The notes under the pieces: generated by a model
What the model was told of the DNA's origin: nothing
Seen by the model: only the letters and a program-made list of their open reading frames with translations
Databases searched by the model: none
Assembly (NCBI GenBank): GCA_964545715.1
Contig: CAZJHX010000022.1
Span: 22,179-86,178, forward strand
Source of the DNA: CAZJHX01 sp964545715
Lineage (GTDB): Bacteria > Myxococcota_A > UBA9042 > GCA-2863065
Length of the DNA stretch: 64,000 nt
Reading direction: 5' to 3'
In this document: in pieces, positions 40,072 to 50,800 of the stretch
Numbering within the stretch: the first letter of the stretch is position 1
Layout: the number at the start of each line of letters is the position of its first letter
Position numbers and translations under genes: made by a program

Positions 40072-41376
40072 TTACAGTGGCAACGTCACGAAGACCGTTG
40101 TCCCCACGCCGCTGCTCGACTCAAACCTGACATCGCCGCCCGCCAGCGAGGCGCGCTCCCGCATGCCGCTCAGCCCCAGCCCCCGACCGACCGGCGGCTC
40201 CCCGTCCTCGCCAAGCTCAAACCCGCGCCCGTCGTCCTCGACGATCAGGCGGACGCGCCCGGGACGACACGCGATCAGGATGTCCACGCGCGTCGCCTCG
40301 CTGTGTTTGGCCACGTTCGTGAGCGCCTCCTGCACGATGCGGTAGAGGGTGCTCTCCACGGCCGGCGGAAGCCTCTCCCGTGTGCCGACGCCCCGGATCA
40401 GCACGTCGGTCTCGATCGGGTGCTGCCGCTTGAACTCCAAGGCCTGCTGCTGAAGCGCCTCTACCAACCCGAGCTCGTCCAGCGCAGGTGGGCGCAGGCG
40501 GTGGGCCAGCGCAGAGGCCTCCCGTGTCGCCTCCTCCGCAACGGTGAGCGCCTTTTCAAGTCCGTACCGCAGCGGTCCCTCGGGCGCCTGGTCAGCCAGG
40601 CCGCTGACATGAAGGCTGAGCGAGGTCAGCAATTGGCCCAGTGAGTCGTGCAGCTCTCGCGACACACGCGCCCGCTCATCCTCCTGCGCGCCGACGACGC
40701 CCTCGACAAAGCGCCGCTGCTGGGCCAGGTGGTGCTCCTCGTCCGTGACGTCACGCGCCTGCCACATGACGAGCGCCTCCTCGCGCCACTCCAGACGCGT
40801 CAACGTCAACTCCACCGGGACCGTACTACCGTCCTTTCGGTGAAGCCTGCCGCGACTTATGACCGACGTGCCCGGCTGGAGCAGGCGCCACTGCGCCGCT
40901 ACGCCGTCCACATCGATCGCGTCGACCGACGCCACCATCAGCTCATTGCGCGTGTATCCGAGCCGCCGGCACCCGAAGTCGTTGACGTCGCGCACGATGC
41001 CCTGCAAGTCGTGGATGAGGAAGATCCGGCGCGGAAACAGCGTACGCAGCCGCACGCGAGGGTCCAGCAGCGCGCGCTTTACATCGCCCGACTCGCCCAC
41101 CGCCGTCACCGACAAGACCACCGCCTGCAGCTGGCCGTCGGGACCCGCAACATTGGAGCGATGTACCGCCACCGGAATGTAGGCCCCGCCCGGGCTGCGG
41201 ATTCCGGCCGCCGAGATCACAGCGGACGTCGGACTGCCGACCAGGTCGTCGTTCGACTTTCCAACCAGCTCCAGCAGCGCCGCATTGGCGCCCCGGACGC
41301 GCCCGTGGGCGTCGCTGATCAACACCGCCTGGGCGACGTGCTCGAGCAGCGCGGCCACCAGCGGCGTAAGGGTCAT
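40072..41376 (-). CDS. Two-PAS histidine kinase (NarX/DesK type)
   Basis: A 434-aa soluble sensor kinase with no membrane span. Two PAS domains occupy about residues 10-110 (AVLISDAHGRVRGANAALLELVG) and 125-225 (RIFLIHDLQGIVRDVNDFGCRRLGY, ending in a PAC-like RLEWREEALVMW). The HisKA_3 dimerisation helix has the phospho-His in RVSRELHDSLGQ near residue 243, and the ATPase has TNVAKHSEA, DDGRGF and GLGLSGMRERA. The ligand of the PAS domains is unknown; no haem or flavin motif is clear. Its ATG overlaps the stop of the Cys-rich lipoprotein gene by 4 bp, tying it to an envelope protein. Confidence 0.93.
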   Translation of the reverse strand: MTLTPLVAALLEHVAQAVLISDAHGRVRGANAALLELVGKSNDDLVGSPTSAVISAAGIRSPGGAYIPVAVHRSNVAGPDGQLQAVVLSVTAVGESGDVKRALLDPRVRLRTLFPRRIFLIHDLQGIVRDVNDFGCRRLGYTRNELMVASVDAIDVDGVAAQWRLLQPGTSVISRGRLHRKDGSTVPVELTLTRLEWREEALVMWQARDVTDEEHHLAQQRRFVEGVVGAQEDERARVSRELHDSLGQLLTSLSLHVSGLADQAPEGPLRYGLEKALTVAEEATREASALAHRLRPPALDELGLVEALQQQALEFKRQHPIETDVLIRGVGTRERLPPAVESTLYRIVQEALTNVAKHSEATRVDILIACRPGRVRLIVEDDGRGFELGEDGEPPVGRGLGLSGMRERASLAGGDVRFESSSGVGTTVFVTLPL

Positions 41377-44048
41377 TGCGCGAGAGGATTGCGACTCTGC
41401 TGGCGGTTCATCACCGGCCAGGGCGTGTCGCTCAGTTGGACGCCGCTGAGATAGCCAAGGCCGTGGACCACACCGTCGGCGCCACCCACAACCAGCGTGC
41501 CGTCGTCCAGCACGACCGGCGACGTCGGTGACTGCCCGGGGATCGGCACCGAAAGCGCCACTGCGCCGTCCTCGATGCTCAAGAACACCAGCGTATCGGG
41601 ATGCGCGCCGAGCACCAGATGCCCGTCGTTGAGCGCGGTTACACCAACGCTCAGCGCGGTGCCGCCGGTCGGAGCAGACCACAGCACGCACGCCTCGGCC
41701 GTACCGTCACACGTCGCGGTATTCAACGCCCAGATCGAGTCGCCCGCGCCGACGATCAGCGCGTCACCCCAGCCCAGAATCGGCTGCAGGGCCGCCAACG
41801 GGGTCTCGAGGTCGACGGTCCACATCGTCTCGGCCGCGTCGCCGTTGTCCTTCAGCGCGCCGACAGAGGAGCCGCTGACGTAATAGAGTGCGTCCCCTGC
41901 CACCACCGGGGTCGCGCGCACGTCTGCATCCGTGTCGTGTTTCCAGCGCGCTCCGCCGCTTTGATCCAGCGACAAAACGCCGCGCGGAATGCCGCTCTGG
42001 CCCACATACAGGGCCGAGTTGGCGCCGACCACGACCGACGATCCGATGTACGTGGACTCCAAGTGCCACGCCTGGGTGCCGTCCTCGATGTTTATCGCGT
42101 AAAGCCCGGCCTCCACGGTGGGCGCCAGCACGACGGCATCCGCCTCGGTCGGAATCGACAGGATCCGGCACGGGTCACCGGGGCCGGGCACACACTCGCC
42201 GGGCACCGGGAACTCCCACTGCAGCTCGCCATCACCCGCGCTCACGGCGACCAGCCGCGAGACGGACTCATCGCTGACATCACCCGCGTACAGGCGCGAG
42301 CCGTTCTTGGCGATGACCGGGCTCGGGGTCGTGACCCCGTTCACATCCGCTGACTCCCACACCTGGGTGCCGTCGGTCGTCAGGGCGTAGAGCTTGCCCG
42401 CGGCCAGGTACAGCGCAGCGCCGCCTCCATACGCCGCCGGGCCCGTGATCGCGCCGCCCAGAGTCGCCTCCCAGGCCTGGCAGTCCTCCAGGGTCGCGGC
42501 GTGCTGGCAGACGCCGTCCGCGCACGAGTCCGCGGTGCACGCGAGCTGGTCATCGCACGGGTTGGGCTCTCCACCGCAGACGTTCTCGGTGCAGAGGTCG
42601 TTGACGGTGCAGCCGTCGCCGTCGTCGCATGCCGCGCCATCCTCAAACGGCGTGACCTCGGAGCACTCCCCGGACTCAGGCAGGCAGACGGACACCGACT
42701 CGCACGGCCCATTCTCGGGGCAGACCTTGTCCAGGCCGGCGCATGCGCCCTCCGTGCAGACGTCGTTTTCCGTGCACAGCACCCCGTCGTCGCACTCCCC
42801 GCCCTCGTTCTTTGCCGGGAAAACGCAGGCGTTGGTCAGCGTGTCGCACGTCCCCGCTTCCTGGCACTGGCCGGGCTCCGGGCACTGCGTCGGCTCACCG
42901 CCCTGGCATTGTCCGGCGGCGCAGGTGGAGCCGACGGTGCAGCCCAGGCCGTTGTCGCACGCGGTGCCGTCGTCCTTGGGCGGCTGCTCTGAGCACGTCC
43001 CCTCGGCGCACGCGGACGCGCCGAGACAAGGGCTCTCAAGGGCGCACCGGATCGGCTGCTCCACACACCCCAGGAACGGGTTGCACACGTTGTTGATGCA
43101 CGGGTCCTCGATCGGGTCGCAGGCCTGGCCTTTGCTGCACTCTGGCGCGAAGGGCGGCGCCGCGCAGCTGAGCCCCGGGCCCAGGGTCAGACTGGAGACG
43201 GAGCCGATCATCGCGCCGCCGGTCACTGCCATCGCCAGCCCCGCGTGCTCCGGCACCACCGCGACATTGTCGGCCACTCCCTCGACGACCAGGCTGCCGT
43301 CGCCCTTCAGCAGCTTCAGGTTCAGCCGGTTGATCTGGGTCGTGAGCCGCAGCGAGACACGCAGGAACTCGATCGGGTTGGCCTCCACCTCGGTGACGAC
43401 CTCATCGTTGACCAGCGCCCTGGCCAGCACCGTGCTCTCGGTGGCCCGGACAAAGGCGATGCCGGTGCGCCCCACCGGCGGCGTAGGCGCCTCGGTCCCC
43501 GACCACGTGCCGATGTACAGCTCTGCGCCCGGCGACAGCTTGGAGAGCACCAGCTTCACGGACAGCTCCAGATCACCGCGCCAGGGGTTGGTCGCAAGCC
43601 AGACCACCGTGTCGGCATCCGGGTATCCGGCGAACAGGACGAGCCCGCCGTTGTGGTTCAGCACGCCGTTGGGCGACGTCCGCACCCAGCCATGGGCCAC
43701 GCTGAAGTTCTCGTCGACCTTTGGCGGGCCGCCGTCCTCATCGATCTGATCGTCGCAGTCGTTGTCGATGCCGTCGCACCAGTCGCCGCCCAGCGGATCG
43801 GGCACGCACGGCGGCGGCCCCGCGTCGACCATGTCCGGCACGTCAGCCTCGACGTCCTCGGCGTCCACCTGCCCGTCGATGGTCTTGTTGGCGTCCTCGA
43901 CGTCCGGCGGCGCCACGTCGGGTGGCTCGACCACGCCTGCGTCCTGGCGGGCCGCATACTCATCCGGGTCGAGCTTCTCCGGCACCTCGATGCAGCTGAC
44001 CACGACGGCGGTCAGCGCGAGCAGCGCGATTGATGAGCGCATCCGCAT
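41373..44048 (-). CDS. Large lipoprotein: lectin-like, Cys-rich repeat and PQQ-propeller domains
   Basis: An 891-aa predicted surface lipoprotein. ATG 44048 follows GAGGTTTTG and gives a lipobox (LTAVVVSC, Cys19). After an Asp/Pro linker and a thrombospondin-3-like GDWCDGIDNDCDDQIDED block, residues about 95-280 resemble a concanavalin-like fold. Residues 290-500 are Cys-rich repeats of the type DGTACDNGLGCTVGSTCAAG and GAACDDGDGCTVNDLCTENV. The remainder is a PQQ-like beta propeller (VWESADVNGVTTPSPVIAK, GELQWEF, TPVVAGDALYYVSG). The whole is common on myxobacterial surfaces. It overlaps the PEGA gene stop by 1 bp (TGATG) and the kinase start by 4 bp. Confidence 0.88.
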   Translation of the reverse strand: MRMRSSIALLALTAVVVSCIEVPEKLDPDEYAARQDAGVVEPPDVAPPDVEDANKTIDGQVDAEDVEADVPDMVDAGPPPCVPDPLGGDWCDGIDNDCDDQIDEDGGPPKVDENFSVAHGWVRTSPNGVLNHNGGLVLFAGYPDADTVVWLATNPWRGDLELSVKLVLSKLSPGAELYIGTWSGTEAPTPPVGRTGIAFVRATESTVLARALVNDEVVTEVEANPIEFLRVSLRLTTQINRLNLKLLKGDGSLVVEGVADNVAVVPEHAGLAMAVTGGAMIGSVSSLTLGPGLSCAAPPFAPECSKGQACDPIEDPCINNVCNPFLGCVEQPIRCALESPCLGASACAEGTCSEQPPKDDGTACDNGLGCTVGSTCAAGQCQGGEPTQCPEPGQCQEAGTCDTLTNACVFPAKNEGGECDDGVLCTENDVCTEGACAGLDKVCPENGPCESVSVCLPESGECSEVTPFEDGAACDDGDGCTVNDLCTENVCGGEPNPCDDQLACTADSCADGVCQHAATLEDCQAWEATLGGAITGPAAYGGGAALYLAAGKLYALTTDGTQVWESADVNGVTTPSPVIAKNGSRLYAGDVSDESVSRLVAVSAGDGELQWEFPVPGECVPGPGDPCRILSIPTEADAVVLAPTVEAGLYAINIEDGTQAWHLESTYIGSSVVVGANSALYVGQSGIPRGVLSLDQSGGARWKHDTDADVRATPVVAGDALYYVSGSSVGALKDNGDAAETMWTVDLETPLAALQPILGWGDALIVGAGDSIWALNTATCDGTAEACVLWSAPTGGTALSVGVTALNDGHLVLGAHPDTLVFLSIEDGAVALSVPIPGQSPTSPVVLDDGTLVVGGADGVVHGLGYLSGVQLSDTPWPVMNRQQSRNPLAQ

Positions 44049-45205
44049 CAAAACCTCAGAATCGCCGACGCGCCGGTCGGAGCGGGGACGATGCGCCACT
44101 GAACGGGCGCCTTGACGTCGGACTTGGGCTCCATCATGTCCAGAACCAGCAGCGTGGTGCCGGTGCCGGCCATCGCGAGGCCCAGCCACAGCATGACGTG
44201 GCCGCCGGTCTCAAGCCCGCTGATGCCGGAGACCGCTTCATCGTATTTGTCCGAGTATTCAGGGAAGCCGGAGAGGTGATTGGCGTTGAGGTCACGCGCG
44301 TCCGCTGCCTTGCCGGACGCCGTCGCGACGGTGACGATGCCCGCGATGGTGAGCACGCCGCCGGTGCCGGCCAACGTCCAACCCCAGAACTTCGGCGTCT
44401 TCATCAGCTTGACGAAGTCGCTGTCCGACGGCTCCAGGTTGACGGTCACACGTGTGGTCTTACCGGCGGTCACCGTGACGAAGCGCTTGTGCGTGATGAA
44501 CTCGGGCGCTTTCTGAACGCTGATCGGATATCGGCCGGGCTTCAGCAGCTTGGTCGTGCTGGACGGAAAGCGGCCGACCTGGTTGCCGTCCAGCAGCACC
44601 GCGGCGCCGTGCGGCGTGCCCGAGACCGTGATGCGGCCGTAGTCACTGGCGGCCGTCAGCTCGAGCTCGCGCTCGTGGCGCTTGCCCTTCACGTGGTGCC
44701 AGTTGAACTCGTGGCGGATGTAGTCGGGGTGGATGACCACGATCTGGCTGAAGTTTTTGTCGACCCACTTGTTGTACGGCGGGAGCCACTGGCGTGAGTT
44801 GATCCGCACGTCTGCGTTGTCGGGCACCCCGATCAGCTCGACGTAGGCGTGCCCCTCCAGCAGCGCGTTCTCGACCTCCACCAGGAAGTTGTCGAAGCGG
44901 CGCCGCTTGTTGGCCGGCACCTCATATTCCTGGGCCCGCTTCAGCGCGCGCCAGGCCAGCGGCAGCATGCCGGCCTTGAAGTGCCCCTTTGCCAGCGCGT
45001 GCGGGTAAACCCACAGTTGGTGCAGCTCTTCGGCCTGCGTGTAGAGCTTGGCTGCCTCGCCCCAGCTGTTCTTGCGCGCCAGGCGTTTGGCCTGTCGGGC
45101 CAGGTTCTTTGCAGCCCTGATGTCCTCTTTGGGTGGCGGAACCTGGGCGGTGGCCGACAGACAAAGCGTGCACAGCAAGGCTGTTATGAGCGCTGCGATT
45201 CGCAT
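44048..45205 (-). CDS. PEGA-domain envelope protein
   Basis: A 385-aa exported protein. The signal peptide is LITALLCTLCLSATAQ. Residues 25-110 are TPR-like helices (AKNLARQAKRLARKNSWGEAAKLYTQAEEL). A PEGA domain follows near residues 200-260 (ITVSGTPHGAAVLLDGNQVG, LLKPGRYPISVQK). Two hydrophobic spans (FWGWTLAGTGGVLTIAGIVTVA and MLWLGLAMAGTGTTLLVLDM) lie near the C-terminus, a frequent PEGA-protein layout. PEGA domains act in cell-surface or signalling proteins. It is first in the operon with the Cys-rich lipoprotein, kinase and regulator. Upstream open frame is antisense to the next gene. Confidence 0.88.
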   Translation of the reverse strand: MRIAALITALLCTLCLSATAQVPPPKEDIRAAKNLARQAKRLARKNSWGEAAKLYTQAEELHQLWVYPHALAKGHFKAGMLPLAWRALKRAQEYEVPANKRRRFDNFLVEVENALLEGHAYVELIGVPDNADVRINSRQWLPPYNKWVDKNFSQIVVIHPDYIRHEFNWHHVKGKRHERELELTAASDYGRITVSGTPHGAAVLLDGNQVGRFPSSTTKLLKPGRYPISVQKAPEFITHKRFVTVTAGKTTRVTVNLEPSDSDFVKLMKTPKFWGWTLAGTGGVLTIAGIVTVATASGKAADARDLNANHLSGFPEYSDKYDEAVSGISGLETGGHVMLWLGLAMAGTGTTLLVLDMMEPKSDVKAPVQWRIVPAPTGASAILRF

Positions 45206-45250
45206 CGGCTGCAACCTACCAGAGAAGCCCGGCTGGGGTATAGTCCCACG

Positions 45251-46447
45251 ATGCCGCGCACCACATTGGTCCTGCTGCTCTCGATCGGGTGCTCCGACCC
45301 CGCGCCCGCGGTGTCTGGGGACGCACAGCCGGTGGTGGCGCCGGATGTCGTAAACGCATCGCCCGATGTCGCTGCGCCGCCCGATTTGGGGCCCGCTGAG
45401 GACGCCCCCAAGGACGTAGACGTGGAGGACACGGCCCAGCCCATGCCGGCGCTTTCGCTGAACGCCGTCGCCTGCGACAACATGGCGTACTGGCCCCACC
45501 AACTCGCCTCCGAGACGCGCCCGTTCATGGTGCACTACCAGCAGGCGGAGGACCTCGCGTTGGCCGAGGAGATCCGGGGGCACCTGGACGCGGCTTGGGG
45601 CGCTGAGATCGACGGACTCGGCTTCCGGGAGCCTCCCCCCGATGAGGGCCTTTGCGGACCGGACGCGCGCCTGGACGTGTTCGTGTGGGCGGGCCAGGAG
45701 TCGGCGTGGGTGGATGTGCTCGACGAGTATTCGCCGACGCCCTTCAACGACCAGGTGCCCTACATGGCCGTCGATCCGTGGAGCGAATACGGCGGCGCGC
45801 TGCTCAAGCCCACGCTGTTTCACGAGCTGAACCACGCCTTTCAGGCCGCTGACGACTGGTTTGAGCCCGAGATCGCCTACGAGATGACGGCGACCTTCGT
45901 CGAGGGCTTTCTGGTCCCCGACAACGACGAGTGGCGGTTTGTGCTGGACGATTTTCAGGCGCACCCGGACTGGACGCTGTTTCGTAGCGACGACTATGAG
46001 ACCTGGTACATGTACGGGGCTTCCCTATACCTGCACTTTCTGGTGGAGACCGTCTTTGACGGGGACGCCTCCTTCACCGGCGCGATGTGGAAGGGCATGC
46101 GCGGTCCGCCCAAGTTCACCGACGCCCTGGACGACCTGCTTGCCGGCAAGGGCTCGTCGCTGTTCGAGTCGGTGACCGGCTTCGCCGCGTGGCGATGGTC
46201 TCAAACGCCGGCGCCGGCCGTGACGGGAGCGGAGATCGAGCCGGAGCCCATGCTGCTGGGCAGCGCGTATGTCGAGGTACCGGCCGGGGCCAAAGTCGAG
46301 ATCGTCGGACCCGACCACAAGGACGTCGAGTGGGTCCTGCAACAGCTGGACGGGGCGGTGGTCATCACGGCCGTTCCGACCGGCCCATACAACCCCTCAC
46401 AGACGGGCGACAAGCGGTACGAGGTCGCCCTGAACGTGGTACAGTAA
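45251..46447 (+). CDS. HExxH metalloprotease-like lipoprotein (MXAN_6640-like)
   Basis: A 398-aa predicted lipoprotein starting at ATG 45251 (TTLVLLLSIGC lipobox, Cys14). An Asp/Pro/Val-rich linker extends to about residue 65. The catalytic zinc motif LFHELNHAFQ (HExxH, His near 198) is followed after about 25 residues by YEMTATFVE, a plausible third ligand and Glu, as in gluzincins. The family resembles MXAN_6640-type putative metalloproteases of Myxococcus. The C-terminal 90 residues form a small beta domain. Substrate unknown. The small gap to the next gene suggests co-transcription with the ABC1 kinase. Confidence 0.78.
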   Translation: MPRTTLVLLLSIGCSDPAPAVSGDAQPVVAPDVVNASPDVAAPPDLGPAEDAPKDVDVEDTAQPMPALSLNAVACDNMAYWPHQLASETRPFMVHYQQAEDLALAEEIRGHLDAAWGAEIDGLGFREPPPDEGLCGPDARLDVFVWAGQESAWVDVLDEYSPTPFNDQVPYMAVDPWSEYGGALLKPTLFHELNHAFQAADDWFEPEIAYEMTATFVEGFLVPDNDEWRFVLDDFQAHPDWTLFRSDDYETWYMYGASLYLHFLVETVFDGDASFTGAMWKGMRGPPKFTDALDDLLAGKGSSLFESVTGFAAWRWSQTPAPAVTGAEIEPEPMLLGSAYVEVPAGAKVEIVGPDHKDVEWVLQQLDGAVVITAVPTGPYNPSQTGDKRYEVALNVVQ

Positions 46448-46454
46448 GCCTTTC

Positions 46455-47771
46455 ATGGCTCCTTGGGCAGGCAACATCGCACGGTCAGCGTTCATCACCT
46501 TTGTCGGGATGGTGACTGTGCTGGCGTACGCCGTCCTGCGACTGGGCACCTTGTTTATCTTCGACGCAGACAAGCGCAGGCACACCGTGCGGAAGATCCG
46601 CGGGCGCCTGCTGCGGCTGTCCATGACGGTGCTGGGCGCGACGTTCATCAAGCTCGGGCAGGTCATGTCCACGCGCCCCGACCTGTTCCCGCCGGAGATC
46701 ATCGCTGAGCTGCGGCTGCTGCAGGACCAGCTGCCCCCCTTTGCGTTCCGCAGGGTGCAGGCCAGCGTGGAGGCTGACCTCAAGGGTCCGATCACGCGCT
46801 TCTTTCAGGCGTTTGATACCACGCCCGTGGCCGCCGCCAGCGTGGCCCAGGTGCATCACGCGGTGCTGACTGACGGACGCGAGGTCGCGGTCAAGGTGCT
46901 GCGTCCCAACGTGCGGCGCACTGTCGAGCGCGACGCGGCCATCCTGCTGTCATTCGCGCGCCTGTTCGCCATCAACGCCACCCTGCGCCAATCCGATCCG
47001 GTCGGCCACCTGCACTACTTTGTTCAGGGGATCATCGCGCAGACCGACCTCCGCCTGGAGGCGACCAACTACGAGGTCTTCCGCAAAAACTTCGCGGACT
47101 TCCCGCACCTCAGCTTTCCCGCCGTGCACAGCGAGCTGTGCGGCGAGCACGTTATGACCATGGACTTCTGCCGCGGCCGCAAGATCGACAATCTGGGCGA
47201 CGGCGACCACAGCAAGACCGCCGAGACGATACGCAACTGCTTCTTCAAGATGTGCTTCGACGACGGCTTCATGCACGCGGACCTGCACCCGGGCAACATG
47301 CTTGTCACGGAGGACGGCGACGTGATCGTGTTCGACGTCGGCCTGGCGCTAAGCATCGACGACGCGCTGCTGGCTCAATTCGTGGACTTTGCGCGCTGCA
47401 TCTCCTTTGGGACGGGCAGCGACTTCGTCAACCACCTGCGCTCCTATCACCAGTACATGGACAACGTGGACTGGGACGCGATCGGCAAGGACGCCGAGGC
47501 TTTTGTGCAGAGCTTCCGCCGCCAGAATGTCTCGGAGCTGGAGTGGAGCGAGCTCATCAATGACGTCTTCGGACTGGCGCGCCGCCACAACATCCGCCCG
47601 GTGCCTGAGATGGCGCTGGTTCTCGTAGGCGTGGTCACCGCCGAGGGGCTCGGAAAGCAACTCAATCCCAACGGCAACTCCTTCCAGGAGATGGCCCAGT
47701 TTCTGATGCCGATCCTGGCTCGACGCGGCATGCTGAACAGTCCTGTACCCCTACAAGCTTCAAATCTCTGA
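46455..47771 (+). CDS. ABC1/AarF (UbiB) atypical kinase
   Basis: A 438-aa protein of the ABC1/UbiB/COQ8 family of protein-kinase-like proteins that support quinone metabolism or other lipid-linked processes. The family KxGQ segment is FIKLGQVMSTRPDLFP; the Ala-rich loop that replaces the Gly-rich loop is VAAASVAQVH; VAVKVL has the lysine; HADLHPGNML is the catalytic-loop equivalent and VFDVGLAL replaces DFG. All hallmark residues are present, so it is probably active as an ATPase. A hydrophobic N-terminal segment may bind membrane. It sits 59 bp before the SLC12 fusion gene, but no ubiquinone genes are nearby. Confidence 0.93.
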   Translation: MAPWAGNIARSAFITFVGMVTVLAYAVLRLGTLFIFDADKRRHTVRKIRGRLLRLSMTVLGATFIKLGQVMSTRPDLFPPEIIAELRLLQDQLPPFAFRRVQASVEADLKGPITRFFQAFDTTPVAAASVAQVHHAVLTDGREVAVKVLRPNVRRTVERDAAILLSFARLFAINATLRQSDPVGHLHYFVQGIIAQTDLRLEATNYEVFRKNFADFPHLSFPAVHSELCGEHVMTMDFCRGRKIDNLGDGDHSKTAETIRNCFFKMCFDDGFMHADLHPGNMLVTEDGDVIVFDVGLALSIDDALLAQFVDFARCISFGTGSDFVNHLRSYHQYMDNVDWDAIGKDAEAFVQSFRRQNVSELEWSELINDVFGLARRHNIRPVPEMALVLVGVVTAEGLGKQLNPNGNSFQEMAQFLMPILARRGMLNSPVPLQASNL

Positions 47772-47830
47772 TGTCCGCCGGTATCCTCGCTACGCAGAAT
47801 CTCGGAACTGACAAGGGCCTGTAGGCGGTA

Positions 47831-50800
47831 GTGGCAAAGGGCAATAAGTTCGGGACATTTGAAGGTGTTTTCACACCTTCAATCCTGACGATCCTCGGCG
47901 TGATCATGTACATGCGCCTCCCGTGGGTCGTCGGCAACGGCGGGCTGCATGTGGCGATCGGCATCATTTTTGTCGCCCATGTCATCTCGATCACAACCGG
48001 GCTCAGCGTCTCGTCTATCGCCACGGACAAGTCGGTCAAGGGCGGCGGCCCGTACTACATAATCTCGCGCAGTCTCGGCCTGCCGCTGGGCGGCACATTG
48101 GGCCTGGCGTTGTGCGTGGGCCTGGCCTTCAGCATCAGCTTGTACATCATCGGTTTTACGGAGAGCCTGCTCGCGTTCCTGGACGAGCCCGTCACGCGCA
48201 CCAATATCCGCTTCTATGGGTCGATCACCCTGTGCCTGCTGACCGGCCTCACGTTCTTCTCGACCAAGCTCGCGATTCAGCTGCAGTTTCCGATTCTGCT
48301 GGCGATCGTCGCGTCGCTCTTCGCCATCTTGCTGGGTCCCAGCTTCGTCACGCTCTACGGCACAGGGGACGCGCTGGTCGCCACCAGCACTGCCACCGCG
48401 CCGTTTGAAGGCGGCAAGGACATGGCGGTCCTGTTTGGGATCTTCTTTCCAGCGGTCACCGGCTTCACGGCCGGCGTCAACATGTCCGGCGATCTGCGCG
48501 ATGCCAAGCGGTCGATCCCCCGCGGCACGCTGGCCTCGATCGGCGTCGGCATGCTCACCTACATCGGTCTGGCGATCTGGCTGGCCGTCAACATCCCCGC
48601 ACATCAGCTGGTCAACAACCCGCGCATCCTGCTGGACATCTCGCTGCACCCGTTTGCGGTCTACGCCGGCATCTGGGGCGCTACGCTCTCCTCAGCGCTG
48701 GGCAGCATTCTGGGCGCACCGCGGATCCTGCAGGCGCTGTCCAAAGATCGAATCACGCCGCGCTTCTTCGCACGCGGGTACGGCCGCGCCAACGAGCCGC
48801 GCAACGCCCTGCTGCTGGTCTTCTTGATCGCCGCCAGCGGTATCGCTATCGCGGAGCTGGACGCCATCGCGCGCATCGTCTCCATGTTCTTCATCGCCAC
48901 ATACGGCTTCCTGAACCTCAGCGCCGCGGTCGAGCGCTGGGCGAGCCCGGACTTCCGCCCCGAGTTCAAGATTCCCGTCTGGGTCAGCATCCTGGGCCTG
49001 GTCACCTGCATCCTCATTATGATCAAGCTGGACCTGGGCGCCATGCTCGGCTCGGTGGTCCTGCTCACCGTGGTCTTTGCCTGGTTGAAGCGTCGCGAGC
49101 TGCAGCTGGAGTCGGGCGATACATGGGCGGGCGTGTGGAGCTCTGTCGTACGCTCAGGCCTGCACCACCTGGAGCAGGAGAACCACCACCGGCGCAACTG
49201 GCTGCCCAACATCATCTGCTTCAGCCGGGACGGCGCCGAGTCGCGCGCGCCCCTTCTCGATGTCGGCCACGCGCTCGTAAGTCATCGAGGCGTGCTGACG
49301 GACTTTGAGTTGACCGAGGCGGACGCGCCCAAGCCCAAGCCGGATCCCGATCGCGAGAACCCGCTGGGGCTGTTCCATCGGCGCCTACCCACCGAGAACG
49401 CCTACGACACCATGGGCGCGGTGTGCCGGTACCACGGCTTCTCGGGCGTGGAGCCCAACACAGTAATGCTGGACTGGAACGAGCACCGCGACAGCACGGA
49501 GGGCTTCTACTCGCTGCTGAACGCCGTCGAGGAGCGCGACTTCAACCTGCTGGTGCTCGCCCACGACGACCGGCGACGCTTCGGCGGACGCGAGCGCCTG
49601 GACGTGTGGCTCACCAACCGCGGCGGCAACGTGCCGCTCAGCTTGAACCTCATCCGCTTCTTGACCGCGTCGGATGAGTGGCATCGCACCGCGATCCGCT
49701 TTCTGGTGCTGAGCGACAACAAGACGAACTCGGACCGGCTCTACGCAACCACGCGCCGAATGCTGGACGAGGCCCGAATCGAGGCGACGGTCAAGGTCAT
49801 CAACAACGCGTTTGGCGAGCGCCCCTGGGCGGACTGGGTGCGGGAGGAGTCGGCCGACGCGGATCTGACCGTGGCGGCACTGCCCGGCGAGCTGAACGGC
49901 GATGCCGCGATCTACTCCGATACCAACGACCTGATCGACACGCTGGGCAGCGTGCTGCTCATCCGCGGGTCCACCGCGTTTGAGGAGACGGCGCTCTTTG
50001 ACGAGTCCGCCGCCATCACCACGGCCGAGGTCGTCATCGATCAGGACGCGCCGGTCCTCAAGCCCCTGACCCTGCCGCAGTGGCCCGACGCCGCCATCGA
50101 GGTCAAGCGCCTGGCGCACGCGCACGAGGCGCTGATGAGCCGCTTTCACGAGCGATCTCTGGGGCCCATGTACGGCGGCCACGCGGCCCTGCTGGAGCGC
50201 TTGAAGCAGACCTCTTCGCGCTACTTCACGTCCGTGATCAAAGCGCTGGACATCAGCAACACGCCACGGCGCGTGAAGATGATCGCGCGCGCCCGCAGCC
50301 AGTTCATCTTTCACGCCAGCAAGGCCATGCAGAACTTCCAGCGCACCGACATCGTGGCGATGCGCACCGAGCTGAGTCACAGTATCGGCCTGCTGCTGAA
50401 AGAGTGCGAGCTGATCAAGGCGGGTGGCGCCTCGACCATCACCGTGGTGCGACCGCCGGAGGAGTTTGCTCCGGACGCGCGGGACTCCTCACCGGTGCGC
50501 TGGTTCAAGCGCCGGCGACGGCTTGCTGCCTGGATCACACGCGAGCCACCGTCCTATCAGGTGCCGACCGAGCCGCTGCTGGCGTACCTGTTGGAGCACC
50601 GCACGCCACAGATCGTTGACGGGGCCATGCGCAGCGCCGCCCGCCACAGCTACGAGACGGCGGTCGAGATCGGCAAGCTGCTGAACGCGATCAAGGCGAC
50701 GCTGGGCGGAGCGCGTCGGGAAGAGACGCTGTCCGCGGACTTCCTGGCGGCCGAAGAGGCGCGCATCGCGACCCGGGTCGGCGAGCTGGTCGAGCTGAGC

